64,000 nucleotides of DNA. Origin: Archegozetes longisetosus (taxonomy: Eukaryota; Arthropoda; Arachnida; Sarcoptiformes; Trhypochthoniidae). The stretch spans positions 3,024,001 through 3,088,000 of the forward strand of contig JAEMBT020000008.1 in NCBI GenBank assembly GCA_018873245.2, given 5' to 3'. This document shows positions 35,236 to 45,878 of this stretch, one piece after another. Under the pieces are notes generated by a model. That model was not told the origin of the DNA, ran no database searches, and worked only from the letters and a program-made list of their open reading frames with translations. Each line of letters opens with the position of its first letter. The first letter of the stretch is position 1. A program made the translations under genes and the position numbers.

Positions 35236-36729
35236 TCATGCTGTTTTGGAGGATGGTGATGCTGCCTTACTTTTTGTTGTCTTTCGGATAGATGGTGTTG
35301 CCGTCGTACTTTGTGTTGTCTTTTGGGTAGATGGTGTTGCCGTCGTACTTTGTGTTGTCTTTACGGTAGATGGTGTTGCCGTCGTACTTTGTGTTGTATT
35401 TTGGGTAGATGGTGTTGCCGTCGTACTTTGTGTTGTCTTTTGGGTAGATGGTGTTGCCGTCGTACTTTGTGTTGCCTTTTGGGTAGATGGTGTTGCCGTC
35501 GTACTTTGTGTTGTCTTTACGGTAGATGGTGTTGCCGTCGTACTTTGTGTTGTATTTTGGGTAGATGGTGTTGCCGTCGTACTTTGTGTTGCCTTTTGGG
35601 TAGATGGTGTTGCCGTCGTACTTTGTGTTGTCTTTTGATTAGATACTGTTGTCTTTGATGTCGTTTGGATATTTGTTGTGGGACATATTTGTTCTCGACT
35701 TAATTTAAACAAACTTTGTTTCGGTTCGTTACACGCTACTGAATATGTGTTATTCTCTGCCCAATCATTTTTCAACAGCCATAACATATCGCAGTCACAA
35801 TCAAAATCATTTCCTTCTAAATATAATATACTTCTATTATTTGATAGGAATGGATGAAACACTTCTTCTTTCAATTTGTCTATATAATTATTTTCTAGAT
35901 GCAATTCAACTGTATTTTTGTAACTTCCTCTAAATGTTTTGTTTGCGAAGCTATTTGTCCTTAAATTATTATTATTAAGAAATATAATAATAGATTGATT
36001 AGAATCAAAGTTCAATCCATCGTCTTCAATTTTACTAATATTATTGTGGCTCAATTCGACATACGTTAACTCTTTCAAACCATTAAAAGTATTGTTTCTA
36101 ATTACTTCAAGTTTTTCATGAATATGAATATGTTTAACTTTGCTATTAGGGTTGAAAGCGTTTGAAGGCAAAGAATACAAATTATTCCCATCCAATTGAA
36201 TAATTTCAGTGGTCTCTAAATTCCTGAGAAATCCATGAATATAAGTGTTCACTATATGCATTATTTGTTATCATAAGTGTTAATTTAGGACCAGTTTTGA
36301 ACGCGTTTTCATCGATTACAGTTAGCTTTTCGTTATTAGAGATAATAATTTTATCCCACGATGCATTCCCCAAAGAATTGTTAGTTATAGTTGTGATGGA
36401 AGTATTGTTAATCCATAGTTTTCCTAATGAAACATTGGTCACTGTATCAAGTTGTATGTTTGCGACTTCATGTCCCGAACATATGACATCTTTAGTATCT
36501 GAATAGCAACGACACGGCATTATAGATTCAGATGGGGGACATCTCGCGTAAATCAATGGAAAGCACGAAATCAAAACCAGATTTAAAACTGAAAATTAAA
36601 TTTTAAAATGCTATTTACAGTTTATTAGATATACATAAAGTTGACCACGCTAATAATTATGAAAAACGTCATTGAATAATAAAGACAAGATCAAAAGATT
36701 TAAATTGAGATTTTAAGCTTACATTTCAT
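35236..36729 (-). CDS. Secreted leucine-rich-repeat protein with Thr/Ser/Pro repeat tail; one frame break
   Basis: Exon 1 is 36723-36729 (ATGAAAT, donor GTAAGC) and exon 2 starts at 36588. Together they encode the signal peptide MKFLNLVLISCFPLIYA followed by RCPPSESIMPCRC. That is the N-terminal Cys cap of arthropod secreted LRR proteins, often annotated as the non-catalytic subunit of Oplophorus luciferase. LRRs run through IIQLDGNNLYSLPSNAF and LTYVELSHNNISKIEDDGL, then a C-terminal cap (LEGNDFDCDCDMLWLL...VACNEPK...QIC). The tail consists of nine 13-residue repeats of the type KTTQSTTATPSTQ plus one degenerate unit, probably heavily O-glycosylated. The frame shifts once near 36,230-36,260, between the first and second LRR blocks, so this is either a recent pseudogene or a one-base sequence error. 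The tail ends with SPSSKTA, no membrane anchor. Confidence 0.85.
35275..35645 (-). repeat. 39-bp coding minisatellite
   Basis: About nine 39-bp units plus a degenerate tenth encode the 13-residue repeat of the LRR protein. Variant codons (QK-T, QK-A, QN-T, VK-T) occur in an order that partly repeats, which implies block duplication of several units at a time. Because 39 is divisible by three, other frames are also open across it. Confidence 0.95.
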
Positions 36730-37612
36730 TTTAATCCCTGTTAAATTTATTCAAAGATTGATAAATAAAACAATAAAAACTATAAAACTAATATATGTCG
36801 AAAGCTAAATGAAAGTCAATACATTTAGATGAGGCTTTTTGAAGTCTCTTCTCGACTTTGAAGTTAAGCTATACTTGAGTAGTAGCGATAAAATATGATT
36901 AAGCCTCTCTTTTCTCACAGCAATACATTGGATTTCAAAGTACTTAAATATCAATCAAAGGTCGAGTTGTTCAGTTATAATTTATTATCATATTTTATAT
37001 AGGGGTTGATTTACAGATTATCGTTAACATTTATTTATTGAAATCTTATAAAGTTATGTTTTAGCTTTATAAGATTTCAATAAATTGAATTTCACTGCTC
37101 AAAATCTCAAATTTTATTGAAACATCTGTGTTTTATTTCTATCTCTATTAATGAATTTAAAATTCAACTAAGCTTCCAACTTAATCGCAAATAAATCAGA
37201 CATTAAGTAAAATGATGAAAAAAACATATCTTAAATGAATAATTTACTGCCACGTATACTAGAATATTTTATCAAAACTATTCGATAGTGTTATAATTCT
37301 ATTTAGAAAAAAATGTTGCGATATATTTCAATTTATTCATTAGAGATATGACTTAAAGATATAACACTTTATTAAGATAAAGATACTTTAATACACTATC
37401 GAACAGAGATGTGTTGTCCAGAGTAAAATAATATACCTTTAATACAGTTGTAGTTAGTAATGAGGGCAAGAAAAGAATGAAATAAATATAAAGAAGATTC
37501 TCGAAATCGTTTCTTATAATCTTTTCTTGTCTTTCATGAGTGAAAACTCTGATTATATATTTTAACAAAGTTTTAATCAGATAATACTTCATCTTATCGA
37601 ATGTAAATGGTA
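36730..37612. other. A+T-rich intergenic region
   Basis: Upstream region of the LRR gene. A small palindrome built on TTATAAAGTTATG/TAGCTTTATAA sits near 37,045-37,085. No coding features. Confidence 0.35.
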
Positions 37613-38599
37613 GTGTAGGAAAATTTCTAGAAAATTTTGACGAATCTTTTGACGAGAAAATTTCTAGAGAGTTTCTAGAAATATTTCTGGAAATATTTCT
37701 ACGGCCCAGAAATTTTCTTTTAATGAACCTCCCATAGAAATATATGAACGTCCTATTGAAATATTGTAAAGTCTGGATCTTTGATAGGAGCGTGTATGAA
37801 ATCAAATTTTAAAATATAAGCACTTTATTTAACATAACCACAATAATAAAATTACATAAGATTTCACAGGATTTTAACACTGGAAAAAAGAGCGAAAAAT
37901 TTAAGAAAAACACGACATTTTATAGGAACAATAGGCGGGTTAAATTAGAAAATGTTTTACAATGATAGGCTAAACCTTTTAAGGTCAATAGCACATTTAG
38001 CTAGGATTGGGAGATTGTTTAACTAGGACATACTTAGGTAGGTTTTCAGAGTTGAAATATGCTTACTCTCAGCTGTCTTCATAATTTGTACAGTTGAGAC
38101 AAGCATGTGAAGATTTCTTTTGTACAAATAAAAAGTAATCTTGAAATCAGTAATAAATGTTGACATATACGGTGAGTTATGAAAATTAGAGTTTAAAAAT
38201 ATAGGTTATTACAGAAGTATTTTGGTATAGGTCTAATTTAAGAACTAAGACGTTATTACAATATAATGAACCTCAGATTCATCAAACGGAATAGCATGTC
38301 TTTACAGCTATTTTAAGGAATTTATTAATAAATAACACTTAAATGTATTAAAAAATTAAGTTCGAAATTAAATTGTTTAAACTTAAAGATTAATATTTGC
38401 ATGTGTGAGTAATGTTTTATGAGCCATTCATATATTCCTATATAAGATTCATATACTTCATTGGGAGGTTCATATATCATTATGGGAGGTTAATATATTT
38501 CTATGGAAGGTTCATTAAAAGAAAATTTCTCGATTTTTGACGAGAAATTATCTCTCAATAAAATTTCTAGAAATTTTCTTAGAAATTTTTTTACAACAC
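37613..38599. mobile_element. Foldback element with TA flanks, split by a MITE
   Basis: Ends GTGTAGGAAAATTTCTAG and, as complement, GTGTTGTAAAAAAATTTC, each flanked by TA (37611-37612 and 38600-38601). The two arms share the A+T-rich run around AGAAATTTTCTTTTAATGAA and its complement. Without the inserted MITE (37764-38261) it would be about 490 bp. Non-coding. Confidence 0.65.
37764..38261 (+). mobile_element. MITE copy 1 (about 498 bp)
   Basis: Starts TTGTAAAGTCTGG and ends GACGTTATTACAA, i.e. short inverted ends TTGTAA, with TA on both sides. Closely similar throughout to the copy at 40685-41176. It is inserted in the foldback element at 37613-38599. Probably a Tc1/mariner-type non-autonomous element. 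Confidence 0.75.
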
Positions 38600-39177
38600 T
38601 AGTTAATGGTAAAGTTTGACATCAAATATTAGAGTTTCGGTTTATTTTTATACCTATTAATAAGTCTTTTTAATATTCGGTCGGTCCAAAACAGATGTCA
38701 GAGTTAGATCTCCTAGATAAGATATTTTGTAAACATGTTTACATGAAATTAAAAAGCAGTTAAGTATTTGTTACTTCGTGGTGCAGTTGCTTTTAATGTT
38801 CCTGTTTCTAATACTTGGTTTTGCAAGTGGCCCGAATGTTGATCCTCATTGAGCCAATGTTACACCAGAGTGTTACACCAGAAGAACAAAGACTTCTATA
38901 AAATGTCATGTGCGTTTGGGCTACACTACTTCTGAAATTTACGTTATGTTTAATAAAATAGATGGGCAAAACGGTTATAGTGAAAGACAAGTTTATAGAA
39001 TTCACAATCAATCTAAGTATTAAGGACGTTTATCAAGTCAACAAGAGCTTCATGAAAAAAGGCCTCAAGAAGCAGCAGATGAAGTACACGAAAGAAGCAC
39101 TAAAAGATCTTTTAGAAGACAACGTAGTTGGACATCGAGTGAATTGGCTTTTCTTTAAGGCATCAGCAAAACAAGTA

Positions 39178-40587
39178 CACATAGTAACTTTAGTCCATGT
39201 ATGAACTCAAAAGTCATATAATCTAATGATATTCTTATCAGTTTACAATTTAAATTTATCAAAAGTCATATCAGTTTCAACTTTTATTTCATAGCTCTAT
39301 GTTCTATATAAAGTTTTAAAATTATTTAATATCTTGTGTGTCCACCGTTCGCGTCAATAATTGCTTACAATCTTTGGGGTATAGAATTTACTAAATTTCT
39401 TGAATAATTAGATCGTTCGCGCATATCATTCCAAGCCTCACAAATCGCTAGCCATAGTTCTTCTTTGTCTGCATAAATGCCATCACTCGCAACTCTAACC
39501 TTTGCTAAACCCCACAAATTTTCTATCGGCGGAATATCTGGTGATTTCGGTGGCGTTTCAAAATGTTGATGGACAGGAATATTTCGTTCGAACCACTCTC
39601 TCACAATCCTAGCCCTGTGTATCGGCGAATTGTCCTGTTAATAGTAGAAGTGACATCAGGGAAGTGCTCTTCTATATATGGCAATACAGTGTCATCGAGA
39701 ATATAAACATATTTTTCAGCATCGAATGTGCCTTCAATGCGAACCAATGACCCGATAGCTCCTGCATGCATGAGACCGAAGACAGGAAGAGATTTTCTAC
39801 CAGAATGAGCGCTTTGAACAATATATTTCTCTTCATAAGCTGTTCCGATAGGTCTTCTGACTAAAGTCCTAGTCTTATGCCCTGTCATGAATGTTGATTC
39901 ATCGACAATAACGGTTCGATCCCAAAAAGCAAAATTCAAATTATTTTGTGCAAAAAGCATTCTTCTGGCTCTATGACCAACACTCAAATGCTCTTTGATT
40001 CGCGCGACTCTACAAAAAAGCTTACTTTCTCGCAAACGTCTGCCAATAGTCATACGACAGCAATCAATCTGAGCCTCAGTTTTTATTTCATTTGATGTTA
40101 TGGAAGGTTTTTGAATCGCATGCAAACTTGTATTCAAATCTTCCTCAGAAGTTGTTGCGCGCGGTCTTCCCCTTCGCTTAATAACGTTAACCTCACCCGT
40201 ATTACACCATCTTTGATACCATTTATTAACTGTTCTCACATCTCGAGATAAAGCCATTGCTATGTCAGTATTCGAAAGCCCAGCTCCACATAAATTAATT
40301 ATCATATTTCTCTCTTTTATATCAATCGGCTAACCTCTTCTCCAATGAATATTATTCAAAAATTCCATTATTTAAGAATAAACTTATTTGTTATTTATTA
40401 CACAAAATTAACAATTTTTGTTTCGAAACAATGTGTTTATTGAAAATGCGTTTGCAGTGGTTTCGATGAGTTTATCGGTTAGTATTTTTAAGTTCAAAAT
40501 CTTAGATCAATGCGATTGTTTGCGATAAAAATTTTTGTCTTTTCTCAATTACTTTTGAGTTCATACATGGACTAAAGTTACTATGTA
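39178..40587 (-). mobile_element. Tc1-like element (1,410 bp) inserted in the mariner remnant
   Basis: Terminal repeats of at least 35 bp (ACATAGTAACTTTAGTCC and onward into ATGAACTCAAAAGT) are nearly identical at both ends. They are flanked by the TA target duplication (39176-39177 and 40588-40589). The near-identical ends and clean insertion into mariner sequence make it younger than its host element. Confidence 0.9.
39365..40305 (-). pseudogene. Tc1/mariner transposase with DD36E spacing, one frameshift
   Basis: The transposase cuts and pastes the element. The N-terminal helix-turn-helix LSRDVRTVNKWYQRW is followed by the GRPR hook, then the first catalytic motif VDEST. The frame shifts once near 39,637; the second frame carries QDNSPIHRARIV and SPDIPPIENLWG. 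Between the Asp of QDN and the Glu of IEN there are 36 residues rather than 34. This is the spacing of the DD36E (Incomer-type) group. All three acidic residues are present, and the gene is complete except for the frameshift. Confidence 0.85.
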
Positions 40588-40684
40588 TACAATAAGGCTA
40601 TTAAAGAAACCAGGATTACGTAAAGTAGCTGCACGATGGGTACCACACAGCCTTACATCCCAACAAAAGAATTAAGAGTTAATA

Positions 40685-41176
40685 TTGTAAAGTCTGGATC
40701 TTTAATAGGAGCGTGTAAGAAATCAATTTTTAAAATATAGCACTTTATTTAACATAACCACAAATTACATAAGATTTCACAGGATTTTTAACACTGGAAG
40801 AAAGAGCGAAAAATTTAGGAAAAACACGACATTTTATAGGAACAATAGGCGGGTTAAGTTGAAAAATATTTTACAACGATAGGTTAAATCTTACAAGGTT
40901 AATAGCACATGTAGCTATGATTGGAAAATTGTATATTTAGGACATACTTAGGTAGGTTTTAAGAGATGAAATATGCTTACTATCAGCTGTCTTCATAACT
41001 TTTACAGTTGAGACAAGCATGTGAAGATTTCTTTTGTACAAATAAAAAAGTAATCTTTAAGTCAGTAATAAATGTTGACATATAAGGTGAGTTATGAGAA
41101 TTAGAGTTTAGAAATATAGGTTATTACAAAAATATTATGATATATGTCTAATTAGGAAACTAAGACGTTATTACAA
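40685..41176 (+). mobile_element. MITE copy 2 (about 492 bp)
   Basis: Same family and orientation as the copy at 37764-38261, flanked by TA (40683-40684 and 41177-41178). It is inserted within the mariner transposase sequence between the WVPH block and the following conserved part. No coding capacity. Confidence 0.75.
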
Positions 41177-41876
41177 TATTTCTTCAGAACACCTTGAAAG
41201 ATATCAAAGTTATCCTGATATTTTAAATAAGACTATAGCAATAGATGATACATTGATGAAAAGTTATTATGCGTTCGATGCATCACAGTCAAGGGAACGG
41301 CGCTATCCTACAGAACAACCATAAGCATTCTACCAAAGTTTTGTAAAATTTGCACTAGTGCAAATGTCTTATAATTTCATTTCAGGCCAACAAAAATCAG
41401 GGCAGAAATAGCAAACATGAAGGTGATGATGGTAGATGCTTTTCACAAGGATCAGGTGGCAGGTTATCAAATTCTGCCCAGAAATAAAAATTTCAACAAC
41501 GTGTTTTATCGTGAACATTTGGTAAATGTAATTTTTCCTTACGTAAAAAACATTGGATTCAGCATCTTGCATGATAATGCAAAGGATTATAAACATAAAA
41601 ATATCATAGCCTTTTTTCAGAGGCATAAGTGAGAGGTATTGAAACACCCACTAAAGCCATGATTTGAACCCTCGTGACTATGATGATATCATTAGAATAA
41701 AGAGGTCTCTTAACGGTCAAAGATTTATTAATTAGATAGATCTGAAAGATACGGAAGCGTGAATGGTTCACAACTTGCCACTTGTTACTTATCACTTTTT
41801 GAATATGAAATCAAACTCGATAAAGTGAGTATACCACAATTTTTCCCCAATTTCTAATTAATCATAGAATATAAGT

Positions 41877-42079
41877 GATGACCATTTTAAGCCCAATTGA
41901 CCAACAGAAAGCAACCGGTGGCCATTTCCATATCAGATGTTCTAGGGAAGACAAACGATGGTCATTTTTTAATTCATCTGACATACGGAAAGTAATCGAT
42001 GACCACTTTTGATTCAGATGACCAATGGAAAGTAGTCTATGGCCATTTTCAACTCAGACGGCCTGCGGGACGTAACTGA
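41877..42079 (+). repeat. Degenerate 40-41 bp tandem repeat, five units
   Basis: Five successive units share the pattern ATGRCCATTTT...CAGATGACC...GGAAAGTAATCG. They differ by many substitutions, so the array is old. Non-coding. Confidence 0.75.
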
Positions 42080-43167
42080 AACCACTATACTTAGTGGAAA
42101 CTCATTTATAACTTATGATTTGAATATCTTGAACCGCCATCTTTATAAGCGTTGCTGAGACATTTAGGGCTGAATTATAACCAATGTTTGAAAAACATTT
42201 GATCAAATGTCAAATTCTTCTTTCATACAAAATGTTAGTTTTAGCCAGGTTCGATGCAATTCTTATAAAGACTAATTTGATGCTCAAACCATTCAATAAT
42301 TATACTGATAGCAAAGTAATAAACTGCATTGAAATCTATGCTTTCATACTAAAGACACTTAATTTAATAATGGTTTATCGATTAATTGATATAAAGAAAT
42401 AAATTGTTCATTAAACGATCAATAATTAAATAATTCATAAATAATATTCAAATTCATGACAGAGGATAGCAAATACTTTTATAGACTAACCAATTATTAA
42501 ATATTTGCCTAATGTCCAAATACATGTCCGAAATCGAAGACAGTCGCTTTTGATGCTGAAGGAATAGGATTATTAAAATCGAAAATTAGTGTCGAAGATG
42601 TACAGTTGTTTGCAAAACTTCAGGAAGTGGTTCATGAGCACTTTATGGCCTTAAACGTTAGTCAATTGTGACAAAATTTTTTGATTAAACTACGAGTTAG
42701 CAAGAAATGTTTTACAAAGTAACTATAAAATCAATGTAAACATGTGCAGTATAAACTGACGAATGAATTTAAGTTTTGACATTTGGTATCAAAACTACTT
42801 TAAAACTAAGTGAATACATATATTCTTCATTTGGCCTTCAAGTTCTTCATTTTATACCCGTGGTGCATTCAACTTGAAATTTCTAAAATTTCATTTGAGC
42901 ATAAATTTTGAAGTCTGAATTACTTGAAAATTAAGTTAAATAATTTTAAATTGTATTATCTGAAAACTCTACTTAGAACGTAGTTTTAAAGCTCGTCGAA
43001 AAATTAAGTTTTTAAAATTTTATTTGTAAATTGATTTTTAATAAAATTGAAGTACTTGAGCAGTATTGATTGAGAGTTCGCAATCACAACCTTCAATTAT
43101 TTATTAAAATAAAAATAGAACTTCACGATAAGAAAATTCGGTAATGGGTATCTTTTGGGGGCACCTA
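42080..43167. other. A+T-rich intergenic region
   Basis: No gene or element recognised. Confidence 0.4.
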
Positions 43168-43940
43168 CTTTTGATGATATATTCTTAAAGAATTCGTCAA
43201 GCTGGTTCAGAATATGTATATGACCTAAGATAAAAAAGGTCATTTCGAGGTCAAATCGCCAAAAGTGACATTAATCGGTAGATGATGCCTTTTAAGGGTA
43301 CATACTTTTAATGGTCGATCCTAATAGTACTCGATGTGAGGAGTGTAAAGATATATCACATGTCATGTTTTGTCCATAAATTACGTGAAAACTTGGTTTT
43401 TTTATATATCCAGGCACTCACCCGACCACCTCATGCACCCACCTGACCACTCCAGACACCCACACTCCATTCATCCTTCTCTCAAAGTACCTAATGGCGA
43501 CTTGTTTAACCTAACCACCACGAACCCGATTTAACCTAAGCTTCAGATAGCTTCACTCGGAACGCTTCGCGACCTGACGCAATTTTCACTTAGGTTAAAT
43601 CACGCACGTGGATACTTAATTATTTTATAGAGAATTATCTTATATCGAATTTCGGAGAGGTTACCTAGCGATAGAACTATTTTTGAGTTTTTAGAATATT
43701 TCATTTTTACGTAATTTATGGATTGAACATGGGCATGTAATATATCATTCGACTCACTGCATCGAGTACTATTAGGATCGAATACCAAAAGTATGTGCCC
43801 TTAAAAGGCACCATCTACCGGTTAATATCACTTTGGAGATTTGACCTCGAAATGACCTTGAAGATGACCTTTTTGATCTTGGGTCATATACATATTCTGA
43901 ACCAGCTTGACGAGTTCTATAAGAATAAATCATCAAAAGT
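43168..43940. mobile_element. Foldback element with arms of about 225 bp
   Basis: The left arm (43168-43391, beginning ACTTTTGATGATATATTCTT) is the complement of the right arm (43704-43940, ending AAATCATCAAAAGT) with moderate divergence. The roughly 310-bp centre is richer in C (a run of CACCC/CCACC). No coding frame. Confidence 0.8.
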
Positions 43941-43943
43941 ATT

Positions 43944-44348
43944 TCATTTATTGAAGGAAGAATCTTTCAATTGAGAGATCTCTTGAGAAATTTTTTCTAA
44001 ATACCCCAAATGAATACTATTTCTCGCTTTCACTTCACAAAATAAATCATTTTTCAATTTATTAATTAAATTATTTTGTTTTAAAATTATTTTTTTGAAT
44101 TCCTGGTGGCACTTATTCAAATTTCCTTTAATAGAAATTATCAAATTGCTACTTTAATTTAAATTTTCACTAAAAATTTTAGAAAAATTTTTACATTCTA
44201 AAAGAAAGGCAATGCTCTCGTGCCCCGCCATCTTGGTTAGGTTTGGTTGGGTTATTATTATATATCTTGAAAACGGTTTGTCATCGCAACTTCGGACCTT
44301 CACCATTCGATTTTCCAGCCCAAAATACATATAATATGTGATTTTCAT
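43944..44348 (-). pseudogene. Unknown open frame with one in-frame stop (coiled-coil-like)
   Basis: One reading frame runs from 44348 to 43944 with a single TAA near 44,154. Before the stop it reads MAGHESIAFLLECKNF..FSENLN. After it, KGNLNKCHQEFKKIILKQNN, LINKLKNDLFCEVKARNS and QEISQLKDSSFNK, which look like an amphipathic helix. I do not recognise the family. It may be a small coiled-coil host gene or a pseudogene copy of one; it directly abuts the foldback element. Confidence 0.35.
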
Positions 44349-45086
44349 TGAGATCGGGGAAGGGAGCTAAATGGAAGTACCCCCAAAATTTGTTTTGGTT
44401 TAAGCAAAAACACTATAGCGATTTTTAAGCTATCATAGATTTTCAATTATTTAATATACCACAACACTCCTCTTAATTGCTTCATTCGCTAACTCAATAA
44501 TATAGAGATTCTATGGCATTATTTTTATTCATGGAAACTCAGTGAGCAGCTTATTTGTTCTTGAATTAAAAGAAGTTGTTGTTGAAATATAACTTATCGA
44601 ACACTACATAAAATTCTCTACAAACTAATAATTAGAGCATTGAACGATATGCATCTATTCAGAAACTATACGTGAAACGCTTAAAGATTACTTTCCCTCT
44701 AAATTCTTTATATCAATCCCTTTAAAGCTTATTAAGACTTTAGCAAATGATTAATCAATGATTGACGTAATTTGTGTGAACCATTCCATGAATTGTTTTT
44801 GTTTAATTTAGTTTATTACTACGGCATGTGAAAAAGGGAACGAAATGCGAAGATGCCTCACAAATAGTTTATGATTAAATGCATACCCTTTAATGCTCTA
44901 ATGATAATAGACTAAGAAATGATGATCAAATTCTCAAACAGAAAGAATATTTATATAATACATCTTCTTACGACAAAATGATGAATTAACTGTTATTTAG
45001 TGATGAAAAGAAAAACTATTTGATTATGAAAACCAATTTTTAAAATGAGAACAATGAATTAAAAATTAATCCATAATAAGTGTGAA
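44349..45086. other. Spacer related to the other DEG/ENaC downstream regions
   Basis: Around 44,590-44,640 and 44,940-45,010 there is weak similarity to 23,520-23,640 and 52,980-53,140. It is the decayed downstream part of the duplicated unit. No gene. Confidence 0.4.
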
Positions 45087-45088
45087 TA

Positions 45089-45728
45089 CAGGGTGTAAAG
45101 TAATTGACCACTATATTTAAAATGTTTATAATTTTAAAATGATAAAGTATTTTATTGAAATTCTTTCACAGAAAGAAAGTAGAATAATGAGAGTTTATGA
45201 TATGATGTGTTCAAAATACAGGGTTAAAATAATTGATCACTATATTTATTTGATTATAACTTTTTATTCCTAAGGTTTTGAAAGTTCAAATTTAGTGAGT
45301 ATTTTTCTCAGATATTGAAATTATTTATTCCATTTGATATTTGTTTACAATCAAATTTTAAAAATGGTTGAACTTCGTTCTTGTAGTACTTTTAATCTCA
45401 TCACCCTTGACTGTCCTGGAAGTAGAGATTGGCCACCTCATTCTCCTGATATGAATCCTTGCGATTATTTTGGGGATATCTTAAAGATAAAGTCTACGCT
45501 AGATCATCAATCCATAGAAGATCTCAAAAGGGAAATATTCAATATTTCTAACATGATATTGAATGATGCTATCAACAATTTTCAATTTCGATTACGCCAC
45601 TTAGAGAACGGATGGCATTTCGAACATATCATTTCGTAAACTCCCACTTTTCTACTTTCATTTTGTAAAAAATTTCAATAAAATTCCTTACACTTTTGAA
45701 GTATAATGGTAAATTATTTTACGCCCTC
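45089..45728 (+). mobile_element. Rearranged Tc1/mariner-type element with an extra inverted end
   Basis: A deleted element occupies 45219-45728: left end CAGGGTTAAAATAATTGATC, right end (complement) GAGGGCGTAAAATAATTTACC, TA at 45217-45218 and 45729-45730. To its left, 45089-45216 is an inverted copy of its right end, including the last coding part, and begins CAGGGTGTAAAGTAATTGACC after TA. So three ends of one family are present in a 640-bp stretch. Confidence 0.75.
45364..45639 (+). pseudogene. C-terminal piece of a Tc1/mariner-type transposase
   Basis: Contains RDWPPHSPDMNPCDYFGDIL, the third catalytic block of a mariner/Tc3-like transposase, followed by a conserved end (FRLRHLENGWHFEHII). 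The N-terminal two thirds are missing through internal deletion of the element. Confidence 0.8.
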
Positions 45729-45878
45729 TAGTTTAATAATAATCTCAAGTTTCTCTAAATCGATGCATTTAAATATTGTGCTAATCATGATAATTCTAAG
45801 TAAATTGATAAATATATAATAAGATTGCCAGTTACATTGCACGTCAAATCTTAAACAAATAAACTAATATTTTTTATT

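Larger units (their letters stand above)
38960..41740 (+). pseudogene. Mariner-type transposase remnant, interrupted by two later insertions
   Basis: Plus-strand fragments of one mariner transposase. They lie at 38,962-39,177, at 40,590-40,682 (KKPGLRKVAARWVPHSLT, the mariner WVPH block) and at 41,185-41,740 (HLERYQSYPDIL, then ILHDNA with the second Asp, then DLNPRDYDDIIRIKRSL with the third acidic motif). A Tc1-like element (39178-40587) and a MITE (40685-41176) separate the pieces. Several stops and frame changes show it is old and dead. I could not place its terminal repeats. Confidence 0.75.

Noticed and set aside
35275-35645. Regular repeats that could suggest a CRISPR array
   Set aside because: Units are head-to-tail without spacers and code for a Thr/Ser/Pro tail; this is a eukaryotic gene.
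35246-35658. Plus-strand open frames of 130 and 115 codons
   Set aside because: They are shadows of the 39-bp repeat, which is divisible by three and so leaves several frames open; the minus strand carries the signal peptide and LRR context.
39365-39604. Separate small gene beginning MREWFERN
   Set aside because: It is the C-terminal part of the Tc1-like transposase after one frameshift; the start is a GTG inside the QDNSPIHRARIV block.
37764-41176. Two similar ~495-bp direct repeats about 3 kb apart, possible LTRs
   Set aside because: Each has its own TA flanks and inverted TTGTAA ends, they sit in different host elements, and nothing retroviral lies between them.
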